From Deltaproteobacteria bacterium (GTDB lineage: Bacteria; Bdellovibrionota; Bdellovibrionia; Bdellovibrionales; Bdellovibrionaceae), in the NCBI GenBank assembly GCA_013286585.1, contig JABDFK010000005.1, forward strand, positions 1 to 56,242: a DNA stretch of 56,242 nt. Direction: 5' to 3'. The notes under the pieces were generated by a model. That model was not told the DNA's origin, did no database searches, and saw only the letters and a list, made by a program, of their open reading frames with translations. The position numbers were made by a program, and so were the translations under genes. Positions 24,215 to 33,110 of this stretch are shown here, piece after piece (position 1 is the stretch's first letter; the number at the start of each line of letters is the position of its first letter).

Positions 24215-27200
24215 GTGGAGACCACCGCCGTGTGTTTCACTGTAGCCTCAAAGTCTTTGGGCTCTGGTCGCTCGAGCGTTGAAAATAAACTGTAAACACA
24301 GGGCACGACATACAATGTAAGAAAGGTGGACAGAGTCACTCCACCGATCAGTGAAATCGCCATGGGAATCCGAGTCTCTGCCCCGGCGCCAAAGTTGAGA
24401 GCCTCGGGAATCGCGCCCGCCACCGTGGCCACTGAGGTCATTAAGATCGGTCGCAACCGCACCGGACACGCATGCAAAAGCGCATCGTGCACGTTCGCTC
24501 CTGCATCCCGCTGTTGGTTGGTGAAGTCGACCAACAGAATGGAATTCTTCTTCACGATCCCCATGAGCAAAATTAATCCGATCATGGAAAATAAACTTAA
24601 GGACTGATTGGTCACAGAAAGCGCTAGCAACGCACCAGTGATACTGAATGGCAACGCCATCAGAATCGTGATTGGATGCAAGAAGCTGTTGAACTGTGAA
24701 GCCAAAATCATATAGGCCACCGCAATACCCAAAATGATGGCAAAAATTAAACCATTGAAAGCTTCATGAAAGGCGTCTCCACTTCCCATCAGGATCACTC
24801 GATAACCCGGAGGCAAAGTTTTTCGGCCGATGTCCTCGACCGCATCTAAGGCATCTTGTTGAGATTTTCCGTAGGCCACATTGCCGAACACCGGTACCGC
24901 GCGATTGCGATTGTAACGGGAAATTAATTGCGGAGCAGAAACTGTTTTGATCTCTGCCACGTCTTTCACTTTCACCATCTCGGCGCGGTTGTTCCAAATT
25001 TGCAAATCAGAAATGCTCTCTGGAGTGGCGTGCTGCTGCGGCTCTGAGCGAACGCGAATGTAGTAGCGGTGATCTTCCATAGGATATTCGGTGTTGGCAT
25101 TGAAAATCTGTCCACCGATCATATACTGCACTTCTTGGGAAATACTGCTGACGCTGACCCCACGCTCGGCAGCTTTGTGACGATCTGGTAAAACTTGGAC
25201 TTCGGGCATTCCCGCTTGGTAATCCATATTAATATCTTGAACGAGGCCTGTGGCATTCAGCTGTTTGATAATGTCGCCAGAGTAATCTTTCAGCTTGTCC
25301 CAATCTGGTCCCTGCACCACGAATTCCACAGGAAACCCGCGTGAGGCACTAAACCCAGTGAGCGAAAGATCCTGTCCGAACACTTCTGTCTTGGGCGGCA
25401 GCAACTTGAGCAGATCGTCGCGACTGCGATCCATGATTTCCCGTTGTGAAAGTTTTCGGTGTTTCGTGTCTTTAAGAATGGTGTAAATCGTTCCGGCGTT
25501 AACGACGTTGTTCTGCTCGTAATTGCCGATGCTCAAGTAAGTGTCAGTGACTTCTGGCTGTGCCCGTAAATACTCGTCGGCTTTCTTGAAAACTTCGTTG
25601 GTGGCTTGAATGGAGCTGCCCACCGGAATTTTAATCGAAAGCACAAACAGAGACTGATCCTGTGCCGGAATCAATTCTTTGCGCAAAGTAGAGACAAAAA
25701 TTAACGAGATCAGGAATAGGACCATCGACACGCCCACCACTTGCCAACGACGCTGCAGCGTCCACTCCAACGTCTGCTTGTATTTGGCGGACAGATTTTC
25801 CATGAAGTGATCCACTTTCTTGATCATCCACGTTGGATTTTCTTTGCCCGAATGCATGAACCGAGCACAGCGCATGGGAGTCAGCGTGAGGGCCTCAAGC
25901 AGCGAAAGAAAAACGGCCACTGTCACCGTGATTCCGTATTGAAAGAAAAAACTTCCGACCACGCCTTTCATGAAAACCACCGGTAGAAAAATAGCAGCGA
26001 TGGCCAAGGTGGTGGCAAACGCAGCAAAGGTGATTTCGTTCGATCCATCCAGCGCTGCTTGCCTGCGATTCTTGCCCATCTCGTGATGGCGCACGATATT
26101 TTCCAACATCATGATGGCGTCATCGACGACGATACCAATAGCAAGGCTTAGCCCCAGCAGCGTGAAACTATTGAGCGTGAAGCCCAAAAAATTCAGCGCG
26201 ATGAACGAGCCCACAACCGATGTCGGGATGGCCAATAGAACATTGAAAGTCGAAGACCAAGAACCCAAGAAAAGGAAACAGACTACGGAAGTCAATAGTG
26301 CAGCCACCAACAAAGTCATGTTGAGCTCGTCCACGGACTCTTGGATGAATTTGGTTGAATCCAAACGCACGTCGATGTGATAGCCCGCCCGCAAACCCTG
26401 TCTGACCATTTCCACTTTTTTGCGAATGAGTTTTCCTACCGCCACGGCATTGGATCCATGCTGCTTGATAATACCCAGGCCTATGGCATTCACTCCGTTG
26501 TAGCGGGACATCGCACGAATATCGGAAACTCCCTCATCGATCTTCGCCACCTGACTCAAGTGAGTTGGCAGATAATTGATGCCTCCCCCTCGTGACTGGA
26601 TGCGAATGTTCGAGAAAGAATCGGTGGTATTGGCTTCGCCCAGCACTCGCACGTTCAGCTCGTTGAGTGGGGCCTCAATGCGGCCTGCAGGTTGTTCGGT
26701 TTGTTCATTCTGAATGGCGGTCCAGACGTCCGCGGAATTTAGCTCAAGCTTGTGCAATTTGTCCGCATCCAGCCACACGCGCAGATTCGGATCGACATAA
26801 CCAGAGAGTGTCACACTGCCCACACCCTCGGTCGTCGAGAACTGATCCTTCAGCGTATTTCTGGCGTACATCATCTGCTGCACCAGCGGCACATTGTCAT
26901 CGGCGGTCACAATCACCCACATGATCGGCTGATCCTCTGGATTGATCTTGGAAATCACCGGTGGATACATGGTCGTCGGTAATTGATTATTGATTTGTAA
27001 AATTCGATTCTGCACCTCTTGCAACGCCACATCGATGTTGCGATTCAAATTGAACTCGCAGGTGATGTTGGCAACGCCTTGACTGATACTGGAAGAAACG
27101 CTTTTTAGCCCATCGATGCCCATCACCGCATCTTCGATGATATCGACGACGTTGATTTCCATGACCTCTGGTGCCGCGTTATCCAAGCGCAAGGCGATAT

Positions 27201-27336
27201 TGACGATCGGAAAATTCACGTCTGGCATATTGCTAATGCCCATGCGAAAGAAAGAGATCCCCCCGAAAATAATCAGGCCAAACATCAACATCCAAGCAAA
27301 GACCGGTCGGCGAATGGAAACTTCGGAAATACTCAT
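24211..27336 (-). CDS. RND-family efflux permease
   Basis: This 1041-residue pump has the usual 12 helices, two large periplasmic loops, GIVVDDAIMMLENI in helix 4 and GIVKKNSILLVDF near the end. ATG 27336 (MSISEVSIRRPVFAW) is chosen since AAGGGG is about 10 bases upstream; a GTG at 27357 would lie on that site. It is first in the operon RND-RND-small membrane protein. No adaptor gene (HlyD/AcrA type) is seen nearby. Confidence 0.92.
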   Translation of the reverse strand: MSISEVSIRRPVFAWMLMFGLIIFGGISFFRMGISNMPDVNFPIVNIALRLDNAAPEVMEINVVDIIEDAVMGIDGLKSVSSSISQGVANITCEFNLNRNIDVALQEVQNRILQINNQLPTTMYPPVISKINPEDQPIMWVIVTADDNVPLVQQMMYARNTLKDQFSTTEGVGSVTLSGYVDPNLRVWLDADKLHKLELNSADVWTAIQNEQTEQPAGRIEAPLNELNVRVLGEANTTDSFSNIRIQSRGGGINYLPTHLSQVAKIDEGVSDIRAMSRYNGVNAIGLGIIKQHGSNAVAVGKLIRKKVEMVRQGLRAGYHIDVRLDSTKFIQESVDELNMTLLVAALLTSVVCFLFLGSWSSTFNVLLAIPTSVVGSFIALNFLGFTLNSFTLLGLSLAIGIVVDDAIMMLENIVRHHEMGKNRRQAALDGSNEITFAAFATTLAIAAIFLPVVFMKGVVGSFFFQYGITVTVAVFLSLLEALTLTPMRCARFMHSGKENPTWMIKKVDHFMENLSAKYKQTLEWTLQRRWQVVGVSMVLFLISLIFVSTLRKELIPAQDQSLFVLSIKIPVGSSIQATNEVFKKADEYLRAQPEVTDTYLSIGNYEQNNVVNAGTIYTILKDTKHRKLSQREIMDRSRDDLLKLLPPKTEVFGQDLSLTGFSASRGFPVEFVVQGPDWDKLKDYSGDIIKQLNATGLVQDINMDYQAGMPEVQVLPDRHKAAERGVSVSSISQEVQYMIGGQIFNANTEYPMEDHRYYIRVRSEPQQHATPESISDLQIWNNRAEMVKVKDVAEIKTVSAPQLISRYNRNRAVPVFGNVAYGKSQQDALDAVEDIGRKTLPPGYRVILMGSGDAFHEAFNGLIFAIILGIAVAYMILASQFNSFLHPITILMALPFSITGALLALSVTNQSLSLFSMIGLILLMGIVKKNSILLVDFTNQQRDAGANVHDALLHACPVRLRPILMTSVATVAGAIPEALNFGAGAETRIPMAISLIGGVTLSTFLTLYVVPCVYSLFSTLERPEPKDFEATVKHTAVVST

Positions 27337-27374
27337 TGGAGGCTTACCCCTTATCACCCGACAAATTAGCAGAA

Positions 27375-27405
27375 TTTCGCTCGAGAAAACAATAATTTAT
27401 AATTG
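27375..27405 (+). promoter_or_regulatory. Promoter with overlapping dyad in the divergent RND spacer
   Basis: TTTCGC (27375-27380), 17 bp and a perfect TATAAT (27398-27403) face the gene at 27468. CAATAATTTATAATTG (27390-27405) is an imperfect dyad covering the -10 box. A MarR-type operator is one possible reading, because a MarR gene lies nearby. Confidence 0.45.
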
Positions 27406-27467
27406 CAATATGAAGAATAACGCTGCAGTTTTATGATATTCGAAGCACTTTCTGCGCTGGAGGGACG

Positions 27468-27800
27468 ATGCTCATTTCGATCTATGGAAAATCACATGAG
27501 GTTCTCTGGACTAATGTGGGATTGTTAACTTTTGCAATTATTTTTTTCATCGTCGGCGTTACACGAGTGGTCGAATTCAAAGACTTGGATTTCTCTTCGG
27601 GGCCCCGGCGCACTTTGATGGCTATTCACGTCGGCGGGACGCTTTGCTTTTCATTGGCTTTGATTTTACTGATGGCCGATCCGGCACTGGAACTAAGTTC
27701 TGTGACACAAGGCTTATTTTTGGCCGCGGTTTTTTCTTTGTTTCCGCTTCACATTTATCTAGCGATCCGTCGCAAGATCCGGATGGACGGCGACCACTGA
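27468..27800 (+). CDS. Small membrane protein, paralogue of 20472-20837
   Basis: The 110-residue protein has 3-4 hydrophobic helices and ends in a basic tail. It shares the VEF-x-D-x-x-F-S and LFPxHIYxAxRRK motifs with the small protein at the end of the RND operon. GGAGGGA precedes ATG. It is divergent from the RND operon and its 3' end overlaps the MarR gene by 42 bp on the other strand. Confidence 0.7.
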   Translation: MLISIYGKSHEVLWTNVGLLTFAIIFFIVGVTRVVEFKDLDFSSGPRRTLMAIHVGGTLCFSLALILLMADPALELSSVTQGLFLAAVFSLFPLHIYLAIRRKIRMDGDH

Positions 27801-28283
27801 ACTGGATGAACGCAGTTCCACAAGGGCTTTTGAGATCAGCCCCAGGCCAGCACCCAATTGCTCAATGTGAATTTCATCCAAGCCCTCCAATCGTCGGGCC
27901 AGCGATAAAATCGCGGCACCGCGAATGCGCTGAAAATAGGCATGACCTTTTTTGGTCAGACGAATGTAAATGGAACGGCGGTCTTTTTTGTTCGTGGCAC
28001 GGGCGACCAAACCATCGGCTGCCAACGAATCCACCATGCGGGTCATGGCCGCACCGCTGACGCCCAGCCGGCTGGCCAATTCCTTATTGCTAATAGGTTC
28101 TGAAAATAATTGGGCTAAGATACGAAATTGCGGCATGCTCATGGCACCACTGCGATGAGTGCGCATCTCTTCACGAAACACCCGCATGGCCTGAGGCACG
28201 ATGCTGAAAAACAAACTGGCCACAAGTTCATTGCTGTAAACCGTTTGCATCCGCTTCGTGGGAGCCTTCAATAAAGAGGTCAT
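27759..28283 (-). CDS. MarR-family transcriptional regulator
   Basis: The 174-residue protein contains a winged helix: MPQFRILAQLF, SNKELASRLGVSGAAMTRMVDSLAADGLV, and wing ATNKKDRRSIYIRLTKKG. MarR proteins bind palindromes as dimers and often repress efflux genes until a ligand binds. ATG 28283 is used; a TTG 15 bases earlier is possible. It ends a reverse operon TolC - barrel protein - MarR and its neighbour is the RND operon, its likely target. Confidence 0.9.
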   Translation of the reverse strand: MTSLLKAPTKRMQTVYSNELVASLFFSIVPQAMRVFREEMRTHRSGAMSMPQFRILAQLFSEPISNKELASRLGVSGAAMTRMVDSLAADGLVARATNKKDRRSIYIRLTKKGHAYFQRIRGAAILSLARRLEGLDEIHIEQLGAGLGLISKALVELRSSSSVVAVHPDLATDR

Positions 28284-28298
28284 CTTTGATCCGTCCAA

Positions 28299-29054
28299 TT
28301 AAAATCCCATTCTCAAAATGCCCTGCAATCCAGAGCCACTCATGTCAGATCCACCGACGGAACCCTCGGTGACTAAGTAAGCGACACCCACGCCTTCACC
28401 TGTTTTTGCTCCCATAGGGGCCTGCATGAAATCTGGACAATACATCAATTTGATATCGGCGGCGAAAATCACTCCCAGCGCATTCACCCCGTACTGCTCG
28501 AAAGCCGAACGCTCGCTGGCAATCCAAGTGGGCATCACATCTAGTTCCAAAGACGGCTGAAGAAAGCGAGTTCCCAAACCAGGAACACGATAGGACATAC
28601 CCATTTTCACCGCAGCCACATCCAAATTCTCTTTCACCGTGGTGTCGGAAGAACTAGAGGCAACAGTTCCATTTCTGGTTAAGCGAGCATAGTAAACACC
28701 GAAGTCAGTTTCGATCACGCCGCCCAGAGCATATCTATACGGGGAAACTCGGGCCACGCCCAACATAGGAATTGGTCCTGTTTGAAAATTCGTATCGGCA
28801 GGAATCAAACTGGCACGGTTCAAAGCAGAAGGCGACCAACTGGCAGAGGTGAACTCATAGTCCGAGATCTTCGGTGCATATTCATCGCCATTTCCGGTGG
28901 CACGTATATAGGTGGATTGCTGCTCGACCGGCACCGTATAGTCTTGCACGGTCGGATTCAAAGATTCGTCATTGACGACCGGTTTGGTCACCGGCAAAGC
29001 CGCGACAGAGAACAAGAGCACCATAGTTAGAACGTAAACAGACTTCATTTTCAT
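28299..29054 (-). CDS. Exported, probably outer-membrane beta-barrel protein
   Basis: The 251-residue protein has a signal peptide (VLLFSVAALPV) and alternating strands ending in a terminal Phe (GILRMGF), a usual outer-membrane assembly signal. No family is recognised. Start ATG overlaps the TolC-like gene by 4 bp and the MarR gene follows after 15 bp. Confidence 0.65.
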   Translation of the reverse strand: MKMKSVYVLTMVLLFSVAALPVTKPVVNDESLNPTVQDYTVPVEQQSTYIRATGNGDEYAPKISDYEFTSASWSPSALNRASLIPADTNFQTGPIPMLGVARVSPYRYALGGVIETDFGVYYARLTRNGTVASSSSDTTVKENLDVAAVKMGMSYRVPGLGTRFLQPSLELDVMPTWIASERSAFEQYGVNALGVIFAADIKLMYCPDFMQAPMGAKTGEGVGVAYLVTEGSVGGSDMSGSGLQGILRMGF

Positions 29055-30421
29055 TCTCCTTGCGATAACAAATCAATTAAAATGCTGAGTGGCTGACCCG
29101 AGGCCACGAAATAATTCGCACAGGCCGTGATGCTGTTGTAGCGAATCTGATCCAGGGTTGAAGCCGCCGTAAATGCCGTATTTTGAATGGTCAAATAATT
29201 CAGAAAATCGATGGTCGCCAAACGATACTGCCGGGTGGCTTCCGCCAAGGACTGCTTAGCTAGGCGATCGGCCTCTGTCGCAGATGCCAGAGAAGTCTCT
29301 GCGGTTTCCATGGATTTACGACTGGTGATTTGATTCAGGTTCAAGGTGTTTTCCAAGTCTCTGCGACTGCTGTACAGTTGCAATTCTTGCGAAGCGTAGT
29401 TGGAGGCATCGTATTTTGAGGCCAGCCCTTCAAAGATCGGAATGGTCAGTACTAACTGCGCATTCCACGAGTTGTTATTCTGACTGTATAAATCAGATGC
29501 GGTGTAAGAAGCGAAAACATAATTCCCAGTGGCTTTCAAAATCGGCAAATATTGGCCTTGATCCGCATTTTTAGCATCTTGAATTTGCGCAATTTGTAAG
29601 CGATTGGCCTCGAGCTCTGGTAGATAATAGTTTTTATAATCGACATGTTTTTCCAGATCTTTCAAAAACAATGTCTTTAGGGTTCCGCGAATAGCAATTT
29701 CCGACTGTTTGCCACTGACACCCATGAAGGACGCCAACTGTGCTGCGGCGGTTTCGTAAGTGTTTCTAGCAGTGTCAATTTGCGGCTGAATCGAGGCTAT
29801 CTGTGTTTTGACCTGCAAAACATCCAGCAACTGAGCCCGACCGATTTTTTCCCGGTAAACCGTGGTTTCCAGGGATTTCTCTAGGACTTTTTTACTTTCG
29901 ATCAGGTAATTCAGAAGTCTTTCGTTAAGAATTATGTTGTAGAAAGAACTGACCACATTCGTGGTCAGTGTGCGCTCGGCGATCTCTACTGCAGTGACCT
30001 GAACTTTGCGGTCGTAGTCCGACCTATCCACCGCATCCATGGCACCAAAAGCAAAGAGGGGCTGCGTGAGTGTCAGCGTGGTTCCATATTGGTTGTACAT
30101 AGTGCCGTTGAACAGCGGCGGATTTCCCGAACTGAGTGCGGCCTGTGCACTTCCCGCCGAGCCACTCAGACTCAAATTGGGGAACAATGCAGACCTAGTC
30201 AGAGAGGTCAGGTAAGCATACTGGTTCACTTTTTCCCGCTGAGTTTTCAGACTGGGATTGTTGGCCAAAGCCGTTGTCACCACGTCTTTGATGCTCATCA
30301 CTTTGGTGACCGGGGCCCCGGGCTTAAGATTCGCCTCAGTACTTTGGCTAGTGTTAGAAACAGTTTTCAAATCGGCGGCGTTCGCCATCAAGGATGTCAT
30401 CAACAGGGTGTAGAACAACAT
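29051..30421 (-). CDS. TolC-family outer-membrane efflux protein
   Basis: The 456-residue protein has a signal peptide (cleavage near MANA) and two internally repeated helical halves: VVTTALANNPSLKTQREKVN with NLSLSGSAGSA, and the second half around LEANRLQIAQIQDAKNADQG. These are outer-membrane channel motifs. It leads the operon with the barrel protein and MarR. With the RND pair next door it can provide the exit duct. Confidence 0.88.
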   Translation of the reverse strand: MLFYTLLMTSLMANAADLKTVSNTSQSTEANLKPGAPVTKVMSIKDVVTTALANNPSLKTQREKVNQYAYLTSLTRSALFPNLSLSGSAGSAQAALSSGNPPLFNGTMYNQYGTTLTLTQPLFAFGAMDAVDRSDYDRKVQVTAVEIAERTLTTNVVSSFYNIILNERLLNYLIESKKVLEKSLETTVYREKIGRAQLLDVLQVKTQIASIQPQIDTARNTYETAAAQLASFMGVSGKQSEIAIRGTLKTLFLKDLEKHVDYKNYYLPELEANRLQIAQIQDAKNADQGQYLPILKATGNYVFASYTASDLYSQNNNSWNAQLVLTIPIFEGLASKYDASNYASQELQLYSSRRDLENTLNLNQITSRKSMETAETSLASATEADRLAKQSLAEATRQYRLATIDFLNYLTIQNTAFTAASTLDQIRYNSITACANYFVASGQPLSILIDLLSQGE

Positions 30422-30574
30422 AATTTTAACTCCATCTATTTCTTCAGGGGAAGATCTCTTCCCGCAAATTGTTTAGCGCAGGTCCTTTTCGCTGACAACT
30501 CAAATAAGTGCAAAAGCTAACCTTTGCATAAATTAACTAAATGCCTCGCCTTCCATGGAACTGAGAGGGTGAAC

Positions 30575-30622
30575 TTTGTGCACAAAATGAATGTCCCAGA
30601 ACAATAAGCCAATGACTTATTG
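30575..30622. promoter_or_regulatory. Two dyads upstream of the cytochrome-porin gene
   Basis: TTTGTGCACAAA (30575-30586) is a perfect 12-bp palindrome and CAATAAG-N7-CTTATTG (30602-30622) a perfect 7-7-7 dyad. Both lie in the 248-bp divergent spacer between the TolC-like gene and the gene at 30670. They are candidate operators; no regulator is assigned. Confidence 0.45.
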
Positions 30623-30669
30623 AAAAAAATATAAGAAGACTGAGGGGGATCTAAAACAAAGAGGACAGT

Positions 30670-31866
30670 TTGAAAAGAACGATCGTAGGCATTGCCCTAT
30701 TCTGCGGTTTGAAGAGTGGGATCGCCCATGCCTACCCCGAATTCATCGGCTATGGGTATACTTCTTGTCTGACTTGTCACTTCAACGGCTTGGGCGGAGG
30801 CCCGCTGAACGATTACGGTCGCGCCCTGTGGTCGGCAGAAATTTCCTCACGAGCGCTCTATCCGAAAACCATGGATGACGAGGCCATGGGCAATCAGTCG
30901 GGATTCTTAGGCTCGGTGGAATTGCCCGCTTGGTTGCGCCCCCACGTGAATTACCGTGGTCTGAACTACGAGCGAAATTTCGGTTCGACTAGCCCCACGT
31001 ACACGTGGCTGAACATGCAAGAAGAGTTCGGAGTCACCGTGCAAAACGATGACAGTGGGAAATTTCTGGGCACCGTCACTTTTGCCAATATCATTCAGCC
31101 GCAAAATTACGGAAACGGCAGCGAGGGCTTCGATCATGTCCTGGCCAGGGAAGCCTACGTGCGCGAGGAAATCGCCGAAGGATGGTGGATTTATATAGGC
31201 TTGATGGAAAAAGTCTTTGGGCTGCGTAACGACGACCATGAATCCCCCCAGCGGAAGTACGCAGGCTTCTATCCGATCTTAAGCTATTCCCAAGGCACCC
31301 AGGTGATTCAAAATAAGGACTCTGCCGGAGTGATCCTCCATCGCGTGCAAGAAAAATGGGAGACCGCAGTCAACCTATTCGCCGGAAATCCCTATGACAC
31401 CGTCAACCTGCAAGCGAAAGGCGCCTCTGCCTTGAGCGAAATAGAAATCGGTGATCGCAAACGCTTGGGCGCTTCCGTGCTGACCAGTCAAAGCAATCTG
31501 TTGAACAAAGATATGGCCGCCATTCACTATCGCCAAGGAATTTCCAAGGGCTCTTCATTTTTAGGAGAGTACGGCTTTATCCACGATCAACCTGCAGGTG
31601 CCGCAGACTCCATGGGAAGTTACACCATGGGCGAAGCCATGGTTTTGCTCACCCGTGGATATAATCTGAAAGTAACTGTAGAGAGGTACAATCAGTTTTT
31701 CAATCCCACCACCAATGAAAATTGGACTTGGGATGTGGGCCTGCTCAGCTTTCCTCTGCCGCGAGTAGAACTTCGCGCGGATCTGATGAATCAGCGTATT
31801 TTGACCACTCAGTCGGCCAGTCCCGATCAATGGTTTTTGGAAGGACAAATTCATGTTTCGCTGTAG
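30670..31866 (+). CDS. Monoheme cytochrome c / outer-membrane beta-barrel fusion (Cyc2-like layout)
   Basis: The 398-residue protein starts with TTG behind GAGGAC. After a signal peptide (cleaved near AHA, residue 21) comes one heme motif CLTCH (Cys33, Cys36, His37) followed by PLNDYGRAL. The remaining about 330 residues have amphipathic strands typical of a 14-16-stranded barrel, ending LEGQIHVSL. Known fused cytochrome-porins of the Cyc2 type pass electrons across the outer membrane and have the same order and a similar CxxCH-x-LN-x-FG pattern. Identity as an electron conduit is inferred. It overlaps the next gene by 14 bp. Confidence 0.75.
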   Translation: MKRTIVGIALFCGLKSGIAHAYPEFIGYGYTSCLTCHFNGLGGGPLNDYGRALWSAEISSRALYPKTMDDEAMGNQSGFLGSVELPAWLRPHVNYRGLNYERNFGSTSPTYTWLNMQEEFGVTVQNDDSGKFLGTVTFANIIQPQNYGNGSEGFDHVLAREAYVREEIAEGWWIYIGLMEKVFGLRNDDHESPQRKYAGFYPILSYSQGTQVIQNKDSAGVILHRVQEKWETAVNLFAGNPYDTVNLQAKGASALSEIEIGDRKRLGASVLTSQSNLLNKDMAAIHYRQGISKGSSFLGEYGFIHDQPAGAADSMGSYTMGEAMVLLTRGYNLKVTVERYNQFFNPTTNENWTWDVGLLSFPLPRVELRADLMNQRILTTQSASPDQWFLEGQIHVSL

Positions 31867-32425
31867 CGGCCTCGCTATGATTGTGACTCTGCTGGGTGCA
31901 AGTGCCTGGGCCAGTCCACACTGGAACGTTTCGCTGGGTTATCTCAGTTGGCAAGAGACCCTGACTCTGCAAAGTGGTACAGCCAAAGACTTTGGCTCTA
32001 GCAATTTTTCGGGAAATAATTTGAACCTAAGCTACGAAGGTGACTTTGGACAGTCGCCGCATGGATGGCGCGTTGACGGAGGTTTTTCTGCGGGCACTGC
32101 AACGGCTGGAGGCAACCAGGCGCTCTTAGTTTATCAAAGCAGCAACGTTCCGTGGACGGGCGAAAACCTGTCGGTGCTCTATCGCCTTCAGCTGTCACCA
32201 ACAATGACCTTGGCCGCCGGCCCTCTAGCACTGGCTAGGCAGATCAGCTATCCAACGGTCACGAACTCAACAACAACCGCCACGTCCGGAGCCAGCGTCA
32301 ATTTTGGAGCCCAAGGAAACTTGCGTTTTAACTTGACGCCCACTTGGAACGTACAGTTCCTGATGGGCGCGCTGGGCAGCAATGCCAACACATTGTGGGA
32401 TTTTTCCATCGGCTATTTATTTTGA
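31853..32425 (+). CDS. Small outer-membrane beta-barrel protein
   Basis: The 190-residue protein has a signal peptide (ASAWAS) and about eight amphipathic strands with a terminal Phe (FSIGYLF). It is translated from an ATG inside the end of the cytochrome-porin gene, so the two are expressed together and may cooperate. Its 3' end overlaps the convergent YceI gene by 9 bp. Confidence 0.7.
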   Translation: MFRCSGLAMIVTLLGASAWASPHWNVSLGYLSWQETLTLQSGTAKDFGSSNFSGNNLNLSYEGDFGQSPHGWRVDGGFSAGTATAGGNQALLVYQSSNVPWTGENLSVLYRLQLSPTMTLAAGPLALARQISYPTVTNSTTTATSGASVNFGAQGNLRFNLTPTWNVQFLMGALGSNANTLWDFSIGYLF

Positions 32426-32899
32426 AACTGGAACTTTCACGTCGACGTTGACGGTGTCATCCACTCCGATGCCCATGTATTTGATCTTATCAATTTTAAA
32501 ATCCGACAAAGTCAGAGGAAAATGCGCCGTCAAAGTTCCGCCATCGATTTCATAAGTGCCAGAAATTTTTTGCTCAATACCTTTAATTTTTATCACACCA
32601 GTTCCCTTGCCACCTTTACCGGTCGCAGAAACCAAAATCGCCGAAGGAAACTTGTCGGTCTCTAAGTGTTTCTTAGTGTGAGTGTCGCGAAGTCCAATTC
32701 CAGTATCAACTTCCGTCAGCCCGACAGAAATATTCGCCGCCTGAAAAGATCCATCCGCCAACGCCTTAGCCGAGCCCTCAACCTTAGTGGACCTAACCTT
32801 AAAAGACCCCGCCGGATGCAAAACCACAGAAACCAAAGCCTCCTGAGAAAAACAAACCCCAGAAATTCCAAAAATAAGAAAAATAAATATAAATCTCAC
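32417..32899 (-). CDS. YceI-family periplasmic lipid-binding protein
   Basis: The 160-residue protein has a signal peptide (GVCFSQ) and the YceI pattern: an early SFKVRSTKVEGSA, central GIGLRDTHTKKHLETDKFP and end GIGVDDTVNVDVKVPV. The family forms a lipocalin-like barrel that binds isoprenoids or other lipids in the periplasm. Confidence 0.88.
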   Translation of the reverse strand: MRFIFIFLIFGISGVCFSQEALVSVVLHPAGSFKVRSTKVEGSAKALADGSFQAANISVGLTEVDTGIGLRDTHTKKHLETDKFPSAILVSATGKGGKGTGVIKIKGIEQKISGTYEIDGGTLTAHFPLTLSDFKIDKIKYMGIGVDDTVNVDVKVPVSK

Positions 32900-32961
32900 A
32901 AATCACCTCTGAAAAAAATATTATCCGACCCCGCCCCCACCAGCAACGCAAAAACCACCAA

Positions 32962-33107
32962 GCGTTCGCGCTAAAAAGCCCGCAGCCGAGGCGAGAGGAA
33001 GCGAACGCTGAGGCGTGCTACCCGCACGCCGTTTCGCCGAAGGCGAACCTATGGTTCGACAGTGAGCGCCCGAACAACGAAGGATCCGGGCTTTTTAGCG
33101 CGAACGC
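32962..33107. repeat. 146-bp structured element with 21-bp perfect inverted ends
   Basis: Bases 32962-32982 and 33087-33107 are perfect complements (21 bp, containing GCGCTAAAAAGCCCG). Between them three perfect hairpins follow in series: GGCGTGC-TACCC-GCACGCC, TTCGCC-GAA-GGCGAA and GAACC-TAT-GGTTC. The whole folds as a closed stem with three arms. It starts 4 bp after the stop of the reverse gene at 33111, so it may act as terminator for it; a repeat element or small RNA is also possible. Confidence 0.8.
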
Positions 33108-33110
33108 GGG

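Noticed and set aside
28299..29054. Exported protein as the missing RND adaptor
   Set aside because: The sequence is strand-rich with a terminal Phe, fitting an outer-membrane barrel rather than an adaptor.
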